NCBI RefSeq assembly: GCF_900172215.1
Contig: NZ_FWFP01000017.1
Location: forward strand, 27,111 to 91,110
Length of the DNA: 64,000 nt
DNA from: Ruegeria meonggei
GTDB taxonomy: Bacteria > Pseudomonadota > Alphaproteobacteria > Rhodobacterales > Rhodobacteraceae
Direction: 5' to 3'
Shown here piece by piece: positions 43,412 through 52,565 of this stretch. Made by a program: the position numbers and the translations under genes. The notes under the pieces were generated by a model, which did not search any database, was not told the DNA's origin, and saw only the letters and a program-made list of their open reading frames with translations. Position 1 is the stretch's first letter. Every line of letters begins with the position of its first letter.

Positions 43412-45073
43412 GTGGGGAAAATCAGGACTAGGTTAGCCATAACTCTGGCAACCGGGGCAGCCTATGCCATCTCATTTTCTGCGGCAACCGGGCAAACGAC
43501 GGCGCCACAGATATCGACGACACAGACAGACGATACGACGCCCCCGGCGCTGCAAGTCCCGGCCGCAGATATTCCCGGTCTGCCGACACCACAAACACCA
43601 ACAGCGCAAGCCCCGACGCAGCCAGCGACAACCACACAGGCCCCGTCGCAGCCAGCGCCGCAGAACATAGCGCAGCAATCGCCTAGCCAGCAGTTGATCA
43701 CACAGCAGGCCCAGAGAAACCCCGCAAGACGGATTGGGGCCCCGGGTCGGCGGCAAGCCGGGACAGGCCAGGGGCTGAGCGTCACGCTCGACTATCTTTC
43801 ATCACTCAGGCATGACGACAACCTCAGACTGACGGACCCGTCTATCGGCTCAACCACCTGGTGGGAAAACACCCTTGCGCTGGGGATCGTGAACCAAACC
43901 GCCGATGCGACGCTGACATTCGACCTTTCAGGGCTATATCGGATTGCCAACGAACCGATCATCGGCACTGAATCCAGTTTCTCCGACCCCTTCACGCAAC
44001 TGACTTATCGGCGTGTCCGCGCCAACAGTTCATTTGATGCGCTGGCGGAATACCGCGAGCGGGACCTGGCCTTCAACCGCTCTCTTACGGATGTCAATCT
44101 GGATGGGGTCATTGATGCGGCAGACGTCACCGGCACGATCGGAGATCAGATAGATACCCGCGGAAACCTGGACTGGCGTGTCGGCATCAATGACCCCATC
44201 GGGTTCCGCTTCGCCTACAATCGCTGGGAACGGCGATATCAGGACACACTTGACCCGGATCTGTTCGATAACACATCCGATGATTTTGCGCTCACAACCT
44301 TTTTCCGCATCAACCCGGTGCTACAGGGGAACCTGCGCCTTGCCTATATTGACTTCGTTGCTGAGGATGCGCCCCGGACTGACAGAAGAACAACGATCGC
44401 AACCGTCGGAGCCACCTACAACGTGTCTGCGACAACAACCGTGAGCGGGAACTTCGGGTATTCGCAGGTTGATGAAAAGCAGCGCGCGTTTGGCACGGAT
44501 ACACAGACCGAAGACTATGTCGCGTCCTTCGCCTGGAACAAAGCACTCACTGATGGGTCGGCAGACATCTTTCTCGACCGAACTTTCGGGGTCAACGGAT
44601 CCCGGACAAATGCCACTTTTGGGCGCAACTTCCAGCGGCCCAACGGTTCACTTATTTTCAATGTTGGGGTCACGCGCGGTCCATTCGGAGAAACCACACC
44701 CATCGGCCAGCTCGACTATGCCCACAGGCTCGGAAATTCTCGAATTGGCGCAAGAATCCAGCGTCGGGTCGGCACCAGCACTCAAAGCGTAGAAACCCGC
44801 GAAAATATCGGGTTCCTGACGTATGATTATTTCATCAACCCGCTGTCGGCCCTATCCTTCACCTATAACTTCATCGATCAGGAAGACGAAGGGCAGGGAC
44901 CGGCCAATTCTCGCACCCGTTCCGATTTCACCGTCGCATATTCCCGTGCAATCACAAATGATTGGGCCGTCACCATGGGATACCAGTATGAGACGGATAA
45001 GCAGAACGCGTTCGATACAGATTCCAGTTCTGTCTATCTGACGCTTGGGCGCCGGTTCCTACTCAAACCCTGA
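43412..45073 (+). CDS. Outer-membrane beta-barrel protein of the exosortase locus
   Basis: 553 residues. A signal peptide is followed by a low-complexity stretch rich in Pro, Thr, Gln and Ala (about residues 28-110). A barrel-like part then has alternating aromatic strands from VTLDYLSSLRHDDNLRL, ending with SSSVYLTLGRRFLLKP, with the C-terminal aromatic-basic strand needed for outer-membrane insertion. It resembles the PEP-CTERM-associated outer-membrane protein (TIGR03016 type), thought to form the exit channel for the polymer with the Wza-like protein. GTG 43412 has GGAG nine bases before; the gap to the export gene is ten bases. Confidence 0.87.
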   Translation: MGKIRTRLAITLATGAAYAISFSAATGQTTAPQISTTQTDDTTPPALQVPAADIPGLPTPQTPTAQAPTQPATTTQAPSQPAPQNIAQQSPSQQLITQQAQRNPARRIGAPGRRQAGTGQGLSVTLDYLSSLRHDDNLRLTDPSIGSTTWWENTLALGIVNQTADATLTFDLSGLYRIANEPIIGTESSFSDPFTQLTYRRVRANSSFDALAEYRERDLAFNRSLTDVNLDGVIDAADVTGTIGDQIDTRGNLDWRVGINDPIGFRFAYNRWERRYQDTLDPDLFDNTSDDFALTTFFRINPVLQGNLRLAYIDFVAEDAPRTDRRTTIATVGATYNVSATTTVSGNFGYSQVDEKQRAFGTDTQTEDYVASFAWNKALTDGSADIFLDRTFGVNGSRTNATFGRNFQRPNGSLIFNVGVTRGPFGETTPIGQLDYAHRLGNSRIGARIQRRVGTSTQSVETRENIGFLTYDYFINPLSALSFTYNFIDQEDEGQGPANSRTRSDFTVAYSRAITNDWAVTMGYQYETDKQNAFDTDSSSVYLTLGRRFLLKP

Positions 45074-45195
45074 CAGGGTCAGATTTGTGATCTTATCTGA
45101 ACAATCACCAAGTCAAGCTGGTATATTGCAGCCCGGGATCCGAAATACCCCGGCATATTTCTGTCTTTGGAAAGTCACGGCTACTATGGCGGACA

Positions 45196-46824
45196 GTGAG
45201 TGTGGTTCGGGGTCGATTCGACATGTACAGCGAAGGGAAGGCGCTTGAAGCCGCACGGAATACCCTGCCGGTCATAAACGCCTCCGGTTTGTTCTGGTTC
45301 ATTCTGCTGCTGGCCGGGTCCGTTCCGATCTTCTGGATCGGCATTGTCTCGTTGGGAGCCGCCTGGGGTACACCAGAATACAGCCATGGGCCTCTCATTC
45401 CGGTTATCTCGCTGTTTCTTTTCTTACGGGAACTACGCTACTACCCCCCTCCCAACCCTGTTGTACATGACCGTTGGTCGGGTCTGGTTGTGGTCACACT
45501 GGCGCTTGTCGTCGCTGTTTTGGGCAATCTGGCGCGAATCCCGGACATCGTCACCTATGCCATGATCATCTGGACAAGCGGTGTGATGCTAACCGTGTTT
45601 GGCTGGAAGCGGGGCAAGCTTCATCAGTTGCCCGTGTTCCATTTGGTCTTCATGCTGCCGCTGCCGCAGTTCCTTTATTGGAAGCTCACGATCCTGCTGC
45701 AGGGAATATCCTCGGTGATTGGTGTCTGGTTTGTCCAGCAAGCTGGTGTCGCAGTTTTTCTTGAGGGCAATATCATTGATCTCGGTGTCTACAAGCTACA
45801 GGTTGCCGAAGCTTGTTCAGGTCTCAGATATCTGTTCCCGATCCTAAGCTTTTCCTATCTCTTTGCCATTCTTTACCGCGGGCCTCTCTGGCACAAACTG
45901 TTCTTGCTTCTGCTGGCCGCACCGTTAACGGTCCTGATGAATTCGATCCGCATTGGGGTGATCGGCGTCCTTGTTGACCGCCACGGAATCGCCCAAGCCG
46001 AGGGCTTTCTGCACTTCTTCGAAGGCTGGGTGATCTTTCTGGCCTGCGTGGCAATCCTGTTTTTGGTGGCCGTGGCACTGCAACGACTCACGCGCGATCC
46101 AAAGCCCTTTGCCGACACCATCGATCTGGATGTCGAAGGGTTTGGCCCAATCTTTGTTCGCATCCTCGGCATTCGTCCGTCCTGGGCACTGGCGGCGGCG
46201 GCATTTCTGACGCTGGCCGTTTCAACTGCATGGTTGCTAAAGTTCTCTCCCACAGACAGCCCCATTGATCGCGATCCCTTCGCGCTCTTTCCCCGACAGA
46301 TTGAAGAATGGTCCGGCACGACCTCCCGCCTAGATCCGCAGGTCGAAATCACACTTGGTGCAAGTGACTATCTCAACGCCAGCTATATTCAGACCGAAAC
46401 GGGCGACTTCGTGAATATCTTCGTGGCGTTCTACGAAAAACAGACAGATGGTGACGGCATTCATTCACCCGAGGTCTGCCTGCCTGTCGGCGGCTGGGAA
46501 ATCTTCAGCCTCGACCCTTTCGATATCTCTCTGGACAAGACACCCTATGGCCACTTTACAGTCAATCGCGCCGTCATTCAGAAGGAGTTGTCGCAACAAT
46601 TAGTCTATTACTGGTTTGAACAACGCGGCAAACGTATGGTCAATGATTTTCAGGCCAAGATGAGCGTGATCGTGGACGGCTTCACACTAGGGCGCACCGA
46701 CGGAGCGCTAGTGCGCTTTGTTACACCAATCCTGCCCGGCGAAACAGAAGCCGACGCCGACGCCCGGATGCAGAAGTTCATGGAAGCAAGCCTTGATCTG
46801 TTGCCCCGCTTTGTGCCGAAGTGA
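45196..46824 (+). CDS. xrtD: Exosortase D (XrtD), exosortase-EpsI fusion, VPLPA-CTERM-specific
   Basis: 542 residues. The N-terminal half is an eight-helix exosortase with the catalytic triad in its usual blocks: Cys207 in EACSGLRY, Arg252 in MNSIRIG, His273 in LHFFEGW. YSHGPLIP (62-69) is also conserved. The C-terminal part (about 320-542) is an EpsI domain with HSPEVCLPVGGWEI near residue 425. This fused form is the exosortase D subtype, which processes VPLPA-CTERM proteins such as the one at 34119. The start is GTG 45196 or ATG 45223; neither changes the domains. It follows the barrel gene by 122 bases and likely belongs to the same operon. Confidence 0.94.
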   Translation: MSVVRGRFDMYSEGKALEAARNTLPVINASGLFWFILLLAGSVPIFWIGIVSLGAAWGTPEYSHGPLIPVISLFLFLRELRYYPPPNPVVHDRWSGLVVVTLALVVAVLGNLARIPDIVTYAMIIWTSGVMLTVFGWKRGKLHQLPVFHLVFMLPLPQFLYWKLTILLQGISSVIGVWFVQQAGVAVFLEGNIIDLGVYKLQVAEACSGLRYLFPILSFSYLFAILYRGPLWHKLFLLLLAAPLTVLMNSIRIGVIGVLVDRHGIAQAEGFLHFFEGWVIFLACVAILFLVAVALQRLTRDPKPFADTIDLDVEGFGPIFVRILGIRPSWALAAAAFLTLAVSTAWLLKFSPTDSPIDRDPFALFPRQIEEWSGTTSRLDPQVEITLGASDYLNASYIQTETGDFVNIFVAFYEKQTDGDGIHSPEVCLPVGGWEIFSLDPFDISLDKTPYGHFTVNRAVIQKELSQQLVYYWFEQRGKRMVNDFQAKMSVIVDGFTLGRTDGALVRFVTPILPGETEADADARMQKFMEASLDLLPRFVPK

Positions 46825-46951
46825 ACAACTCTCACAGAATTCATCCTATAGCGCCGCGGAAAACCTGTATCAGATCTTTCTCGAAACGCCCTTTCAAACC
46901 AGGCACAATCATATTTTTTTTACAAAATTGTCCACGCCCCCGACTTGAAAA

Positions 46952-46966
46952 GGCAAGATACTTGCC
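46952..46966. other. 15-bp palindrome upstream of the acyltransferase gene
   Basis: GGCAAG-ATA-CTTGCC is a perfect dyad about 88 bases before the acyltransferase start, in a 229-base gap after xrtD. It is not followed by a T-run, so a terminator is unlikely; it may be a protein-binding site for a separate promoter. Confidence 0.25.
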
Positions 46967-47053
46967 GCGGCGCCCTCTGGAAAGTGTATCAACATATGAC
47001 AGTAGAAGAATGACGTTTCGCAGCAATCTATTACCACTACCGGAGTTCAATGG

Positions 47054-48154
47054 ATGAAAGGGAAAATAATAGACACATTCCGTATCCGAACGGCACCGCG
47101 TATCTGCACTCGGTCCGCTGGCAGAGACAACAATTTCAACCTGATCCGTATGCTGGCCGCCGGGGGGGTTCTAGTCTCGCACGCCTTTCCCTTAAGCTGG
47201 GGCGAAGCTTCAGGGCAGCCGTTTGAATCGGCGCTGCAAGGCCTTTCCCTTGGCATGATTTGTGTCTGGTTGTTCTTTGCAATTTCCGGGTTCTTCATCA
47301 CTCGGAGCTACGACCGTAAACAGTCGGCCAGCGCCTTTGTGACCGCCCGGATGCTACGCCTTCTGCCCGCCCTCATGATCGTCACGATTATCACCGTCAT
47401 TGTAGCCGGAACTTTGTTGACCACCGCCCCAGCGGACGTGTTCTGGGTCTCGGCCCGTGATTATTTTGTGCGCAGTATTTTACTGTTCAAACTGCAATAT
47501 ACCTTGCCCGGTGTCTTCGAAGGAAATCCCTATGGGCCAGCCATCAATGGCTCGCTCTGGTCTCTGTCCTACGAAGTGACCTGTTACACTGGTGTTCTGT
47601 TGTGCGGCATCCTTGGCATCCTTGGCCGCAAGAAGCTGTTTGTCGGAATTTCCATTCTGTTCCTATTCCTTTACGCGGCCGAGATGATAACCGATCTGCA
47701 CCCGCGCATGACACAGATCACGCGTCTGGGGCTGCCATTCCTGACGGGAATGATCTTTTACATCTGGCGCCAACATATCCCTCTGTCTTTGAGCATACTT
47801 GCCGCGTTGGCGGGCCTGACAGTCGCCGCGTGGTTTACCCCGCTTTTCCTACCGGTCTTTGCCGTTGCGCTGTCTTATGCGGTGTTTGTCGTGGGATATG
47901 CTAATTGGCCGGTTCTACAGCACTACAACCGCCTCGGAGATTACTCCTACGGGATGTATATCTATGCATTTCCGATACAACAGCTGGTGGCACAATCGGG
48001 TGTCACGACGCCCATCGTTAATATGGCGATCTCGCTGCCCTTTACTCTGATCTGCGCCGTGCTGTCCTGGCACTTTGTCGAAGCGCCCGCCATGAAGCTG
48101 CGCCACTGGATCAAAATAGCCGGACGCGCCGAAACAAAGCAAACCGCCAAGTAA
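47054..48154 (+). CDS. Acyltransferase 3 family (EPS O-acyltransferase)
   Basis: 366 residues, about ten hydrophobic helices. NNFNLIRMLAAGGVLVSHAFPLSWG holds the catalytic His of the acyltransferase-3 family (OatA/ExoZ type) near residue 45, and the Arg-containing FFAISGFFITRSYDRK block follows. The family moves acetyl or succinyl groups from the cytoplasm onto sugars in the periplasm or on lipid-linked repeat units. The ATG at 47054 has CGGAG eight bases upstream. It ends 13 bases from the convergent GT4. Confidence 0.9.
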   Translation: MKGKIIDTFRIRTAPRICTRSAGRDNNFNLIRMLAAGGVLVSHAFPLSWGEASGQPFESALQGLSLGMICVWLFFAISGFFITRSYDRKQSASAFVTARMLRLLPALMIVTIITVIVAGTLLTTAPADVFWVSARDYFVRSILLFKLQYTLPGVFEGNPYGPAINGSLWSLSYEVTCYTGVLLCGILGILGRKKLFVGISILFLFLYAAEMITDLHPRMTQITRLGLPFLTGMIFYIWRQHIPLSLSILAALAGLTVAAWFTPLFLPVFAVALSYAVFVVGYANWPVLQHYNRLGDYSYGMYIYAFPIQQLVAQSGVTTPIVNMAISLPFTLICAVLSWHFVEAPAMKLRHWIKIAGRAETKQTAK

Positions 48155-48167
48155 CGACTAAAGACAT

Positions 48168-49424
48168 CTAACGCTGCCAAATCCTCTTATACGCCGCGAT
48201 CAGGGCAGGTACCTGATGGGGCCAGGCCATCTCGGACTCAACCCGGGCGCGGCCATAACGGCCCATGGTGGTGCGGCAGTCTTCATCCGCGAGCAATTCG
48301 GTGATCTTGTCGGCCATATCCACCGGATCATTGGCGCGCGCGTACAGAGACGCCTCCTGCGCCGAATAGCGCCCCTCGGTCACGTCAAACTGAACGATCG
48401 GCTTTTCGAACGCCATGTATTCAAGGATCTTGTTCATGGTGGATTTGTCATTCATCTCGTTCACCCGGTCCGGGTTCACGCAGACATCTGCCATCGACAG
48501 GATTTCGAACAGGTCCTGATCGGGCGCGCGGCCGGTGAAGGTGACATAGTCCGACAACCCCATATCGATGGACTGCTGTTGCAGCTTGTCCAGGCTGGGG
48601 CCACCGCCCACAAGGCAGAACTGGATATCCTCGCGCCCCTGCACCTGCACCAGATGCGCCACCGACTCCAGCAGCAGGTCGATGCCTTCCTGATCGCCCA
48701 TCACCCCGACATAGCCCACCATATATTTGCGCCCGTTGCGCCATTCCGGGTTCGGGGGCAGATGCTGCAAACGGCTCAGATCGGGTCCCGAGCGGACAAC
48801 AAAGACATCCTCGGGGGCCATGCCGCCCCGTTCGATGGCAATCTTACGATAGCTTTCATTGGTTGCAATCGACACCCGCGCCGAGGCGAAGGTCAGCCGC
48901 TCGAACGTCTTCATCAGTTTCCAGAAGAACCCGCGCTTGTCGAATTTGGCCTCGTAAAGCTCGGGATTGATGTCGTGGTGATCGAACAGATAGCGCACGC
49001 CAAACAGCTTGAAGGGCAGCGCCACCAGAAAGATCAGATCGGGCGGGTTGCAGCCATGGATGACGTGAAAGCCGCGGGTCAGCTTGATCTTCAGTGCCAG
49101 CCAGCTTTCCCAGAACAGTGCCGCACCATATTCCAGCAGATACCCCAGCGCGCCGCTGGCATCCAAAGGCAGGGGGTGGCGATAAACCTTGATGCCTTCG
49201 TCTTCCCAGACACGCTCCTCATGGCCCTTGCCGGTGGGACAGATGACCGAGACCAGAGCGCCTGCCGCGGCCAGCGTGCGCGCCTCCATCCAGACGCGGC
49301 GATCAAAAGGCACGGGCAGGTTTTCCACCACGATCAGCACCTTCAGCCCTTTCAGAGGTTGGCTCTGGCGCAGTTCGTCAAAGGATATCGGCTGAACGGC
49401 GGGCGGTGGGCTAGTCATATTCAT
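48168..49424 (-). CDS. Glycosyltransferase family 4 (GT-B, WbuB-like)
   Basis: 418 residues. KVLIVVENLPVPFDRRVWMEARTLAAAG is the N-terminal signature of a GT4 branch common in exosortase and EPS loci. HGCNPPDLIFL and FDHHDINPELYEAKF follow. The donor domain has YVGVMGDQEGIDLLLESV and MNKILEYMAFEKPIVQFD. It starts inside the end of the dehydrogenase gene (ATG 49424 or 49418; stop of the neighbour at 49411), so the two genes form a coupled pair. The dehydrogenase product GDP-mannuronate is a likely, but unproven, donor. Confidence 0.9.
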   Translation of the reverse strand: MNMTSPPPAVQPISFDELRQSQPLKGLKVLIVVENLPVPFDRRVWMEARTLAAAGALVSVICPTGKGHEERVWEDEGIKVYRHPLPLDASGALGYLLEYGAALFWESWLALKIKLTRGFHVIHGCNPPDLIFLVALPFKLFGVRYLFDHHDINPELYEAKFDKRGFFWKLMKTFERLTFASARVSIATNESYRKIAIERGGMAPEDVFVVRSGPDLSRLQHLPPNPEWRNGRKYMVGYVGVMGDQEGIDLLLESVAHLVQVQGREDIQFCLVGGGPSLDKLQQQSIDMGLSDYVTFTGRAPDQDLFEILSMADVCVNPDRVNEMNDKSTMNKILEYMAFEKPIVQFDVTEGRYSAQEASLYARANDPVDMADKITELLADEDCRTTMGRYGRARVESEMAWPHQVPALIAAYKRIWQR

Positions 49425-50673
49425 AGGTTCTTACCACCTCTGTATCGCCAAGGCTCAGATCATTCACGATCCGGTTCGACCCGATCACCAGATCCCAGGG
49501 CCCGGTCTCGGCCGTGGCGCGATCCACCAGCAGACTGTCCATATCGGGCAGATGGGTAAAGGCATAGCCCAGGTTCTGCCCCCGCAGATCGGCCGGTTCA
49601 ATCGCCGGATCATAGACCGACAGCTGATATCCTGCGTCCAGCAACCGCCGGGCGATATCGACATTGGGGCTTTCGCGCAGGTCATCGGTTCCGGCCTTGA
49701 AGGCCAGCCCCGCCATCAGCACCCTGCCACCCTTGGGCAGCCGGTTCATGATGTCCTGCGCCTGATAGGTCTTGTGCGCCAGATTGGTCTGCAACAGGCT
49801 GTCGATCAGATGCGTATGCGCCCCCACCTCACCGGCGATATGCTGCAGCGCGCGGACATCCTTGGGCAGGCAGGATCCTCCGAATGCGCCCCCCGGACGC
49901 GTGTAATAGGGCGAGATGTTCAGCTTGGTGTCCGAGACAAAAATCTCGTGCATGGTTTTCGCCGATACGCCCATTCGGTGGCAGATCCGGCCGATCTCAT
50001 TGGCAAAGGCCACTTTGGTGGCGTGCCAGGTATTGTCGACGAATTTGGTGATCTCGGCCTCTTCAAAGGCGGTGTAAAATACCGGAGCATCCAGGTTTTC
50101 GTGCAATGCATCCATCACGACCGAGCGGTTCCCGTCTGCCGTGCCCACCACGATCTTGGGCGGGTTGAAGTAATCATCAACCGCCGACACTTCGCGCAGG
50201 AATTCGGGGTTATAGATGATCTCAACCGCGTGGGCCGCCCGGTCCCCCAGCGCGTTCCGGAAAATCGGTTCAATCAGCTGGCGCACCGTGCCGGGCCGGA
50301 AGGTCGACCGGTACGCCACCGTCAGCGGCCGCGCCCGGTCGGGCGAGACGGTCTCGGCAATCTGCCGCGTCACCTCCGCCACAAAATCCATGTTATGAGA
50401 GCCGTCGGTGGAACTGGGCGTACCAACACAAACGATGGCCAGATCAACATCTGAAAGGTCCGGAATATCGACCACCGCGCGGATCAGGTTCTTGCTGAGC
50501 GCTTCAGTCAGCAGTTCGGCCACTTTGGGTTCCTTGATCGGGGGAAGCCCGGCATTGATTTCGGAAACCTTATCGGCGTTCACGTCAACACCGATCACCT
50601 CATGCCCTTCACGAGTCAGACAGCATGCTGCCGTGAACCCCACATAGCCCAACCCGAAAATCGCAATCTTCAT
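49411..50673 (-). CDS. algD: GDP-mannose 6-dehydrogenase (AlgD-like)
   Basis: 420 residues. MKIAIFGLGYVGFTAACCL binds NAD, and FICVGTPS-type VCVGTPSSTDG follows. The segments NTWHATKVAFANEIG and GAFGGSCLPKDVRAL, with catalytic Cys268, match the GDP-mannose dehydrogenase AlgD far better than UDP-glucose dehydrogenases, which have NAFLATK and GYGGSCFPKD. AGTDDLRESP is the cofactor-domain signature. It oxidises GDP-mannose in two steps to GDP-mannuronate. The ATG at 50673 begins the Rossmann strand; the frame runs on to 50736 without family match. No alginate polymerase gene (alg8) is in the window. Confidence 0.87.
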   Translation of the reverse strand: MKIAIFGLGYVGFTAACCLTREGHEVIGVDVNADKVSEINAGLPPIKEPKVAELLTEALSKNLIRAVVDIPDLSDVDLAIVCVGTPSSTDGSHNMDFVAEVTRQIAETVSPDRARPLTVAYRSTFRPGTVRQLIEPIFRNALGDRAAHAVEIIYNPEFLREVSAVDDYFNPPKIVVGTADGNRSVVMDALHENLDAPVFYTAFEEAEITKFVDNTWHATKVAFANEIGRICHRMGVSAKTMHEIFVSDTKLNISPYYTRPGGAFGGSCLPKDVRALQHIAGEVGAHTHLIDSLLQTNLAHKTYQAQDIMNRLPKGGRVLMAGLAFKAGTDDLRESPNVDIARRLLDAGYQLSVYDPAIEPADLRGQNLGYAFTHLPDMDSLLVDRATAETGPWDLVIGSNRIVNDLSLGDTEVVRTYEYD

Positions 50674-50992
50674 TCCGTCACACCAATTTACAACCCGCAG
50701 ACTGAAGCGTCCGCACCTCCGCGGCGCACACATCATTTCAGATCAACACGAACGAGGTATATTCAGAAACTAATTTATACGTTGAATTGTTATCAGACAT
50801 TCTGAAACTGAAAGGGGTTTGTGTGGTCATGGCGCGAAAAAGGTGATTATGCCGTTATTTTGACTATCAACGGACCACGCAGATAGCCAGAACGCTGGTT
50901 CGCACCCCACTTGAAGCAACGTCTGGAGACCACGGAGACCGAAACACTGAAGGAATTAACGGCTCATTGTTCTCAAAATAGAAAGAAAGAGA
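50674..50992. promoter_or_regulatory. Divergent intergenic region, 319 bases
   Basis: No gene is seen between algD (minus) and the flippase gene (plus). An interrupted inverted repeat, TTCAGAA (50762-50768) and TTCTGAA (50800-50806), flanks an AT-rich stretch with TATAAAT on the minus strand, which could be a -10 element for algD. The plus-strand gene has AGAAAG directly before its TTG start. Confidence 0.35.
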
Positions 50993-52555
50993 TTGAAGCA
51001 AATCCACCCCACCAAACCCAAGCATAGCCGTAGTACGGCCCTAGCGTTGGGGGCTGGGGCGCTTTTTGCCTCCTCTTTGTTCAGCCAGTTTTTGGGCCTG
51101 ATGACGCTTGTTGTTACCGCCCGCCTTCTGACCCCGACCGATTTCGGCGTGATTGCATACTTCCTGATCATCGTTGCGCTTCTCGAAATTCTGCAACGCT
51201 CTGTGATGGTCATTTTGATACGGCAGGCTGAAATATCCAACGATCTGCTCAACACCGTTTTCACCATACAATTACTGCTCGGGTTCATAAGTGCCGTATT
51301 GATCTGGCTGTCCACCCTGCTGATTGAATTGCTCAACGTTCCTGAACTGGTCGAACTGATCCCTTCGCTTTGTCTGATTGCAATCATGAGCTCACTCAGA
51401 AGCCCGCGTTTTCCTCTGCTCGAACGCAATTTCCGCTTTGGGTTTGCGGCAGGTGAGGAAACCATAAGTCGGGTGACATACACTTTGTTCGCAATCCTGC
51501 TTGCCTGGTTCTGGCGAGATTTCTGGGCGATCGTAGTGGCAGTCTTGCTGACTCAGCTGGCGAGAATTACCTGGTCCTTCTCAGTCGCCCCCATGCTGCC
51601 CAGACTGACTCTCAGATGCTGGCGCGACTGCTTCGGGTTTTCGTTGTGGTCCGTGGGGGTTCAAATCATACAATTCCTGACCACCAACATGCCCCAGATC
51701 GTGATCGGCGCGACTCTGGGATTGGTTGATGCCGGAATATTCAGAATAGGTTATCGCTTTGTGATGCTGTTCACCGTTCAGGTCTTTGCACCTCTTGAGC
51801 GTGTAATTTATCCTGGACTTGCGGATGCCTCCAGAACCGAAGGCACCAGTCAGAAGACTTTTGAACAGGCCAATGCCATTCTGCTGGGTATCATCGTTCC
51901 GGTCAGTGTCGGGATGGCACTTGTTTCCAAGTACATGATTATCGTGGTCGCCGGGTATCAATGGGTTGCTGCCGCTCAGGTCATTTGGATACTGGCCCCG
52001 CTGAAAGCGGTGGAAACCCTGCAAGCCAATGTCAAATCCGCAAGCTATGTTGACGGCAGCACGCGGCTTCTGTTTCTGCGCAATGGCATGCTGCTGATCA
52101 TCACAGTCACATTCATGCTCATCGGGACAAATTTCGGGTTTACAGGCGCCCTGATTGGGGCCAGCGCATCCAGCTTGGCCGCGATTTTCATTACATTGAT
52201 CATGGCCCGCAATTTCGGGGTCGGCGGATTTTTCAAACCGGTTCTTGCGGCCTGGCGCTCCTTTGTCGCGACAGGCGTGATGACCGTTGCCGTGCTTATC
52301 CTAATCAGCGCCTATGGGAACGAGGATGTTGCGGGCTGGGCATACAGCTCGGTTGATGACCTGCCATTGCTGCGCATCAGATTTTCCGCGCAGGTTCTGA
52401 CAGGTGTCGTTGCGTATATCGGCACCCATCTGCTGCTGTGGCACATGGTCGGGTGCCCCCAGGGGTTTGAAAGCATGGCGCTGGATCTGCTGTACAAAAT
52501 CAAGGACCGTTTTATCAGGCAGCCCGAGAACCGAAAGCCCGGCAAAGGCACCTGA
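50993..52555 (+). CDS. Lipopolysaccharide/EPS flippase (Wzx-like), copy 2
   Basis: 520 residues and about 12-14 hydrophobic segments. ALALGAGALFASSLFSQFLGLMTLVVTARLLTPTDFGVIAY is the family start (ARLLTPxDFG), with FPLLERNFRFGFAAGEETISR in the first cytoplasmic part. It belongs to the MVF-type flippases of the Wzx/WzxC branch. The start is TTG 50993 after AGAAAG; I see no better start. It converges with the DegT gene after ten bases. It is not closely similar to the flippase at 12340. Confidence 0.87.
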   Translation: MKQIHPTKPKHSRSTALALGAGALFASSLFSQFLGLMTLVVTARLLTPTDFGVIAYFLIIVALLEILQRSVMVILIRQAEISNDLLNTVFTIQLLLGFISAVLIWLSTLLIELLNVPELVELIPSLCLIAIMSSLRSPRFPLLERNFRFGFAAGEETISRVTYTLFAILLAWFWRDFWAIVVAVLLTQLARITWSFSVAPMLPRLTLRCWRDCFGFSLWSVGVQIIQFLTTNMPQIVIGATLGLVDAGIFRIGYRFVMLFTVQVFAPLERVIYPGLADASRTEGTSQKTFEQANAILLGIIVPVSVGMALVSKYMIIVVAGYQWVAAAQVIWILAPLKAVETLQANVKSASYVDGSTRLLFLRNGMLLIITVTFMLIGTNFGFTGALIGASASSLAAIFITLIMARNFGVGGFFKPVLAAWRSFVATGVMTVAVLILISAYGNEDVAGWAYSSVDDLPLLRIRFSAQVLTGVVAYIGTHLLLWHMVGCPQGFESMALDLLYKIKDRFIRQPENRKPGKGT

Positions 52556-52565
52556 TGCGGTTATC

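Noticed and set aside
48155..48167. Missing terminator between the acyltransferase and the convergent GT4
   Set aside because: Only 13 bases separate the stops and no hairpin is visible, so no terminator was called.
48216..50454. Very long open frames (447 and 300 codons) on the plus strand opposite the GT4 and algD genes
   Set aside because: They are His/Gln/Arg-rich with no family motif and follow from the GC-rich third positions of the real genes on the minus strand.
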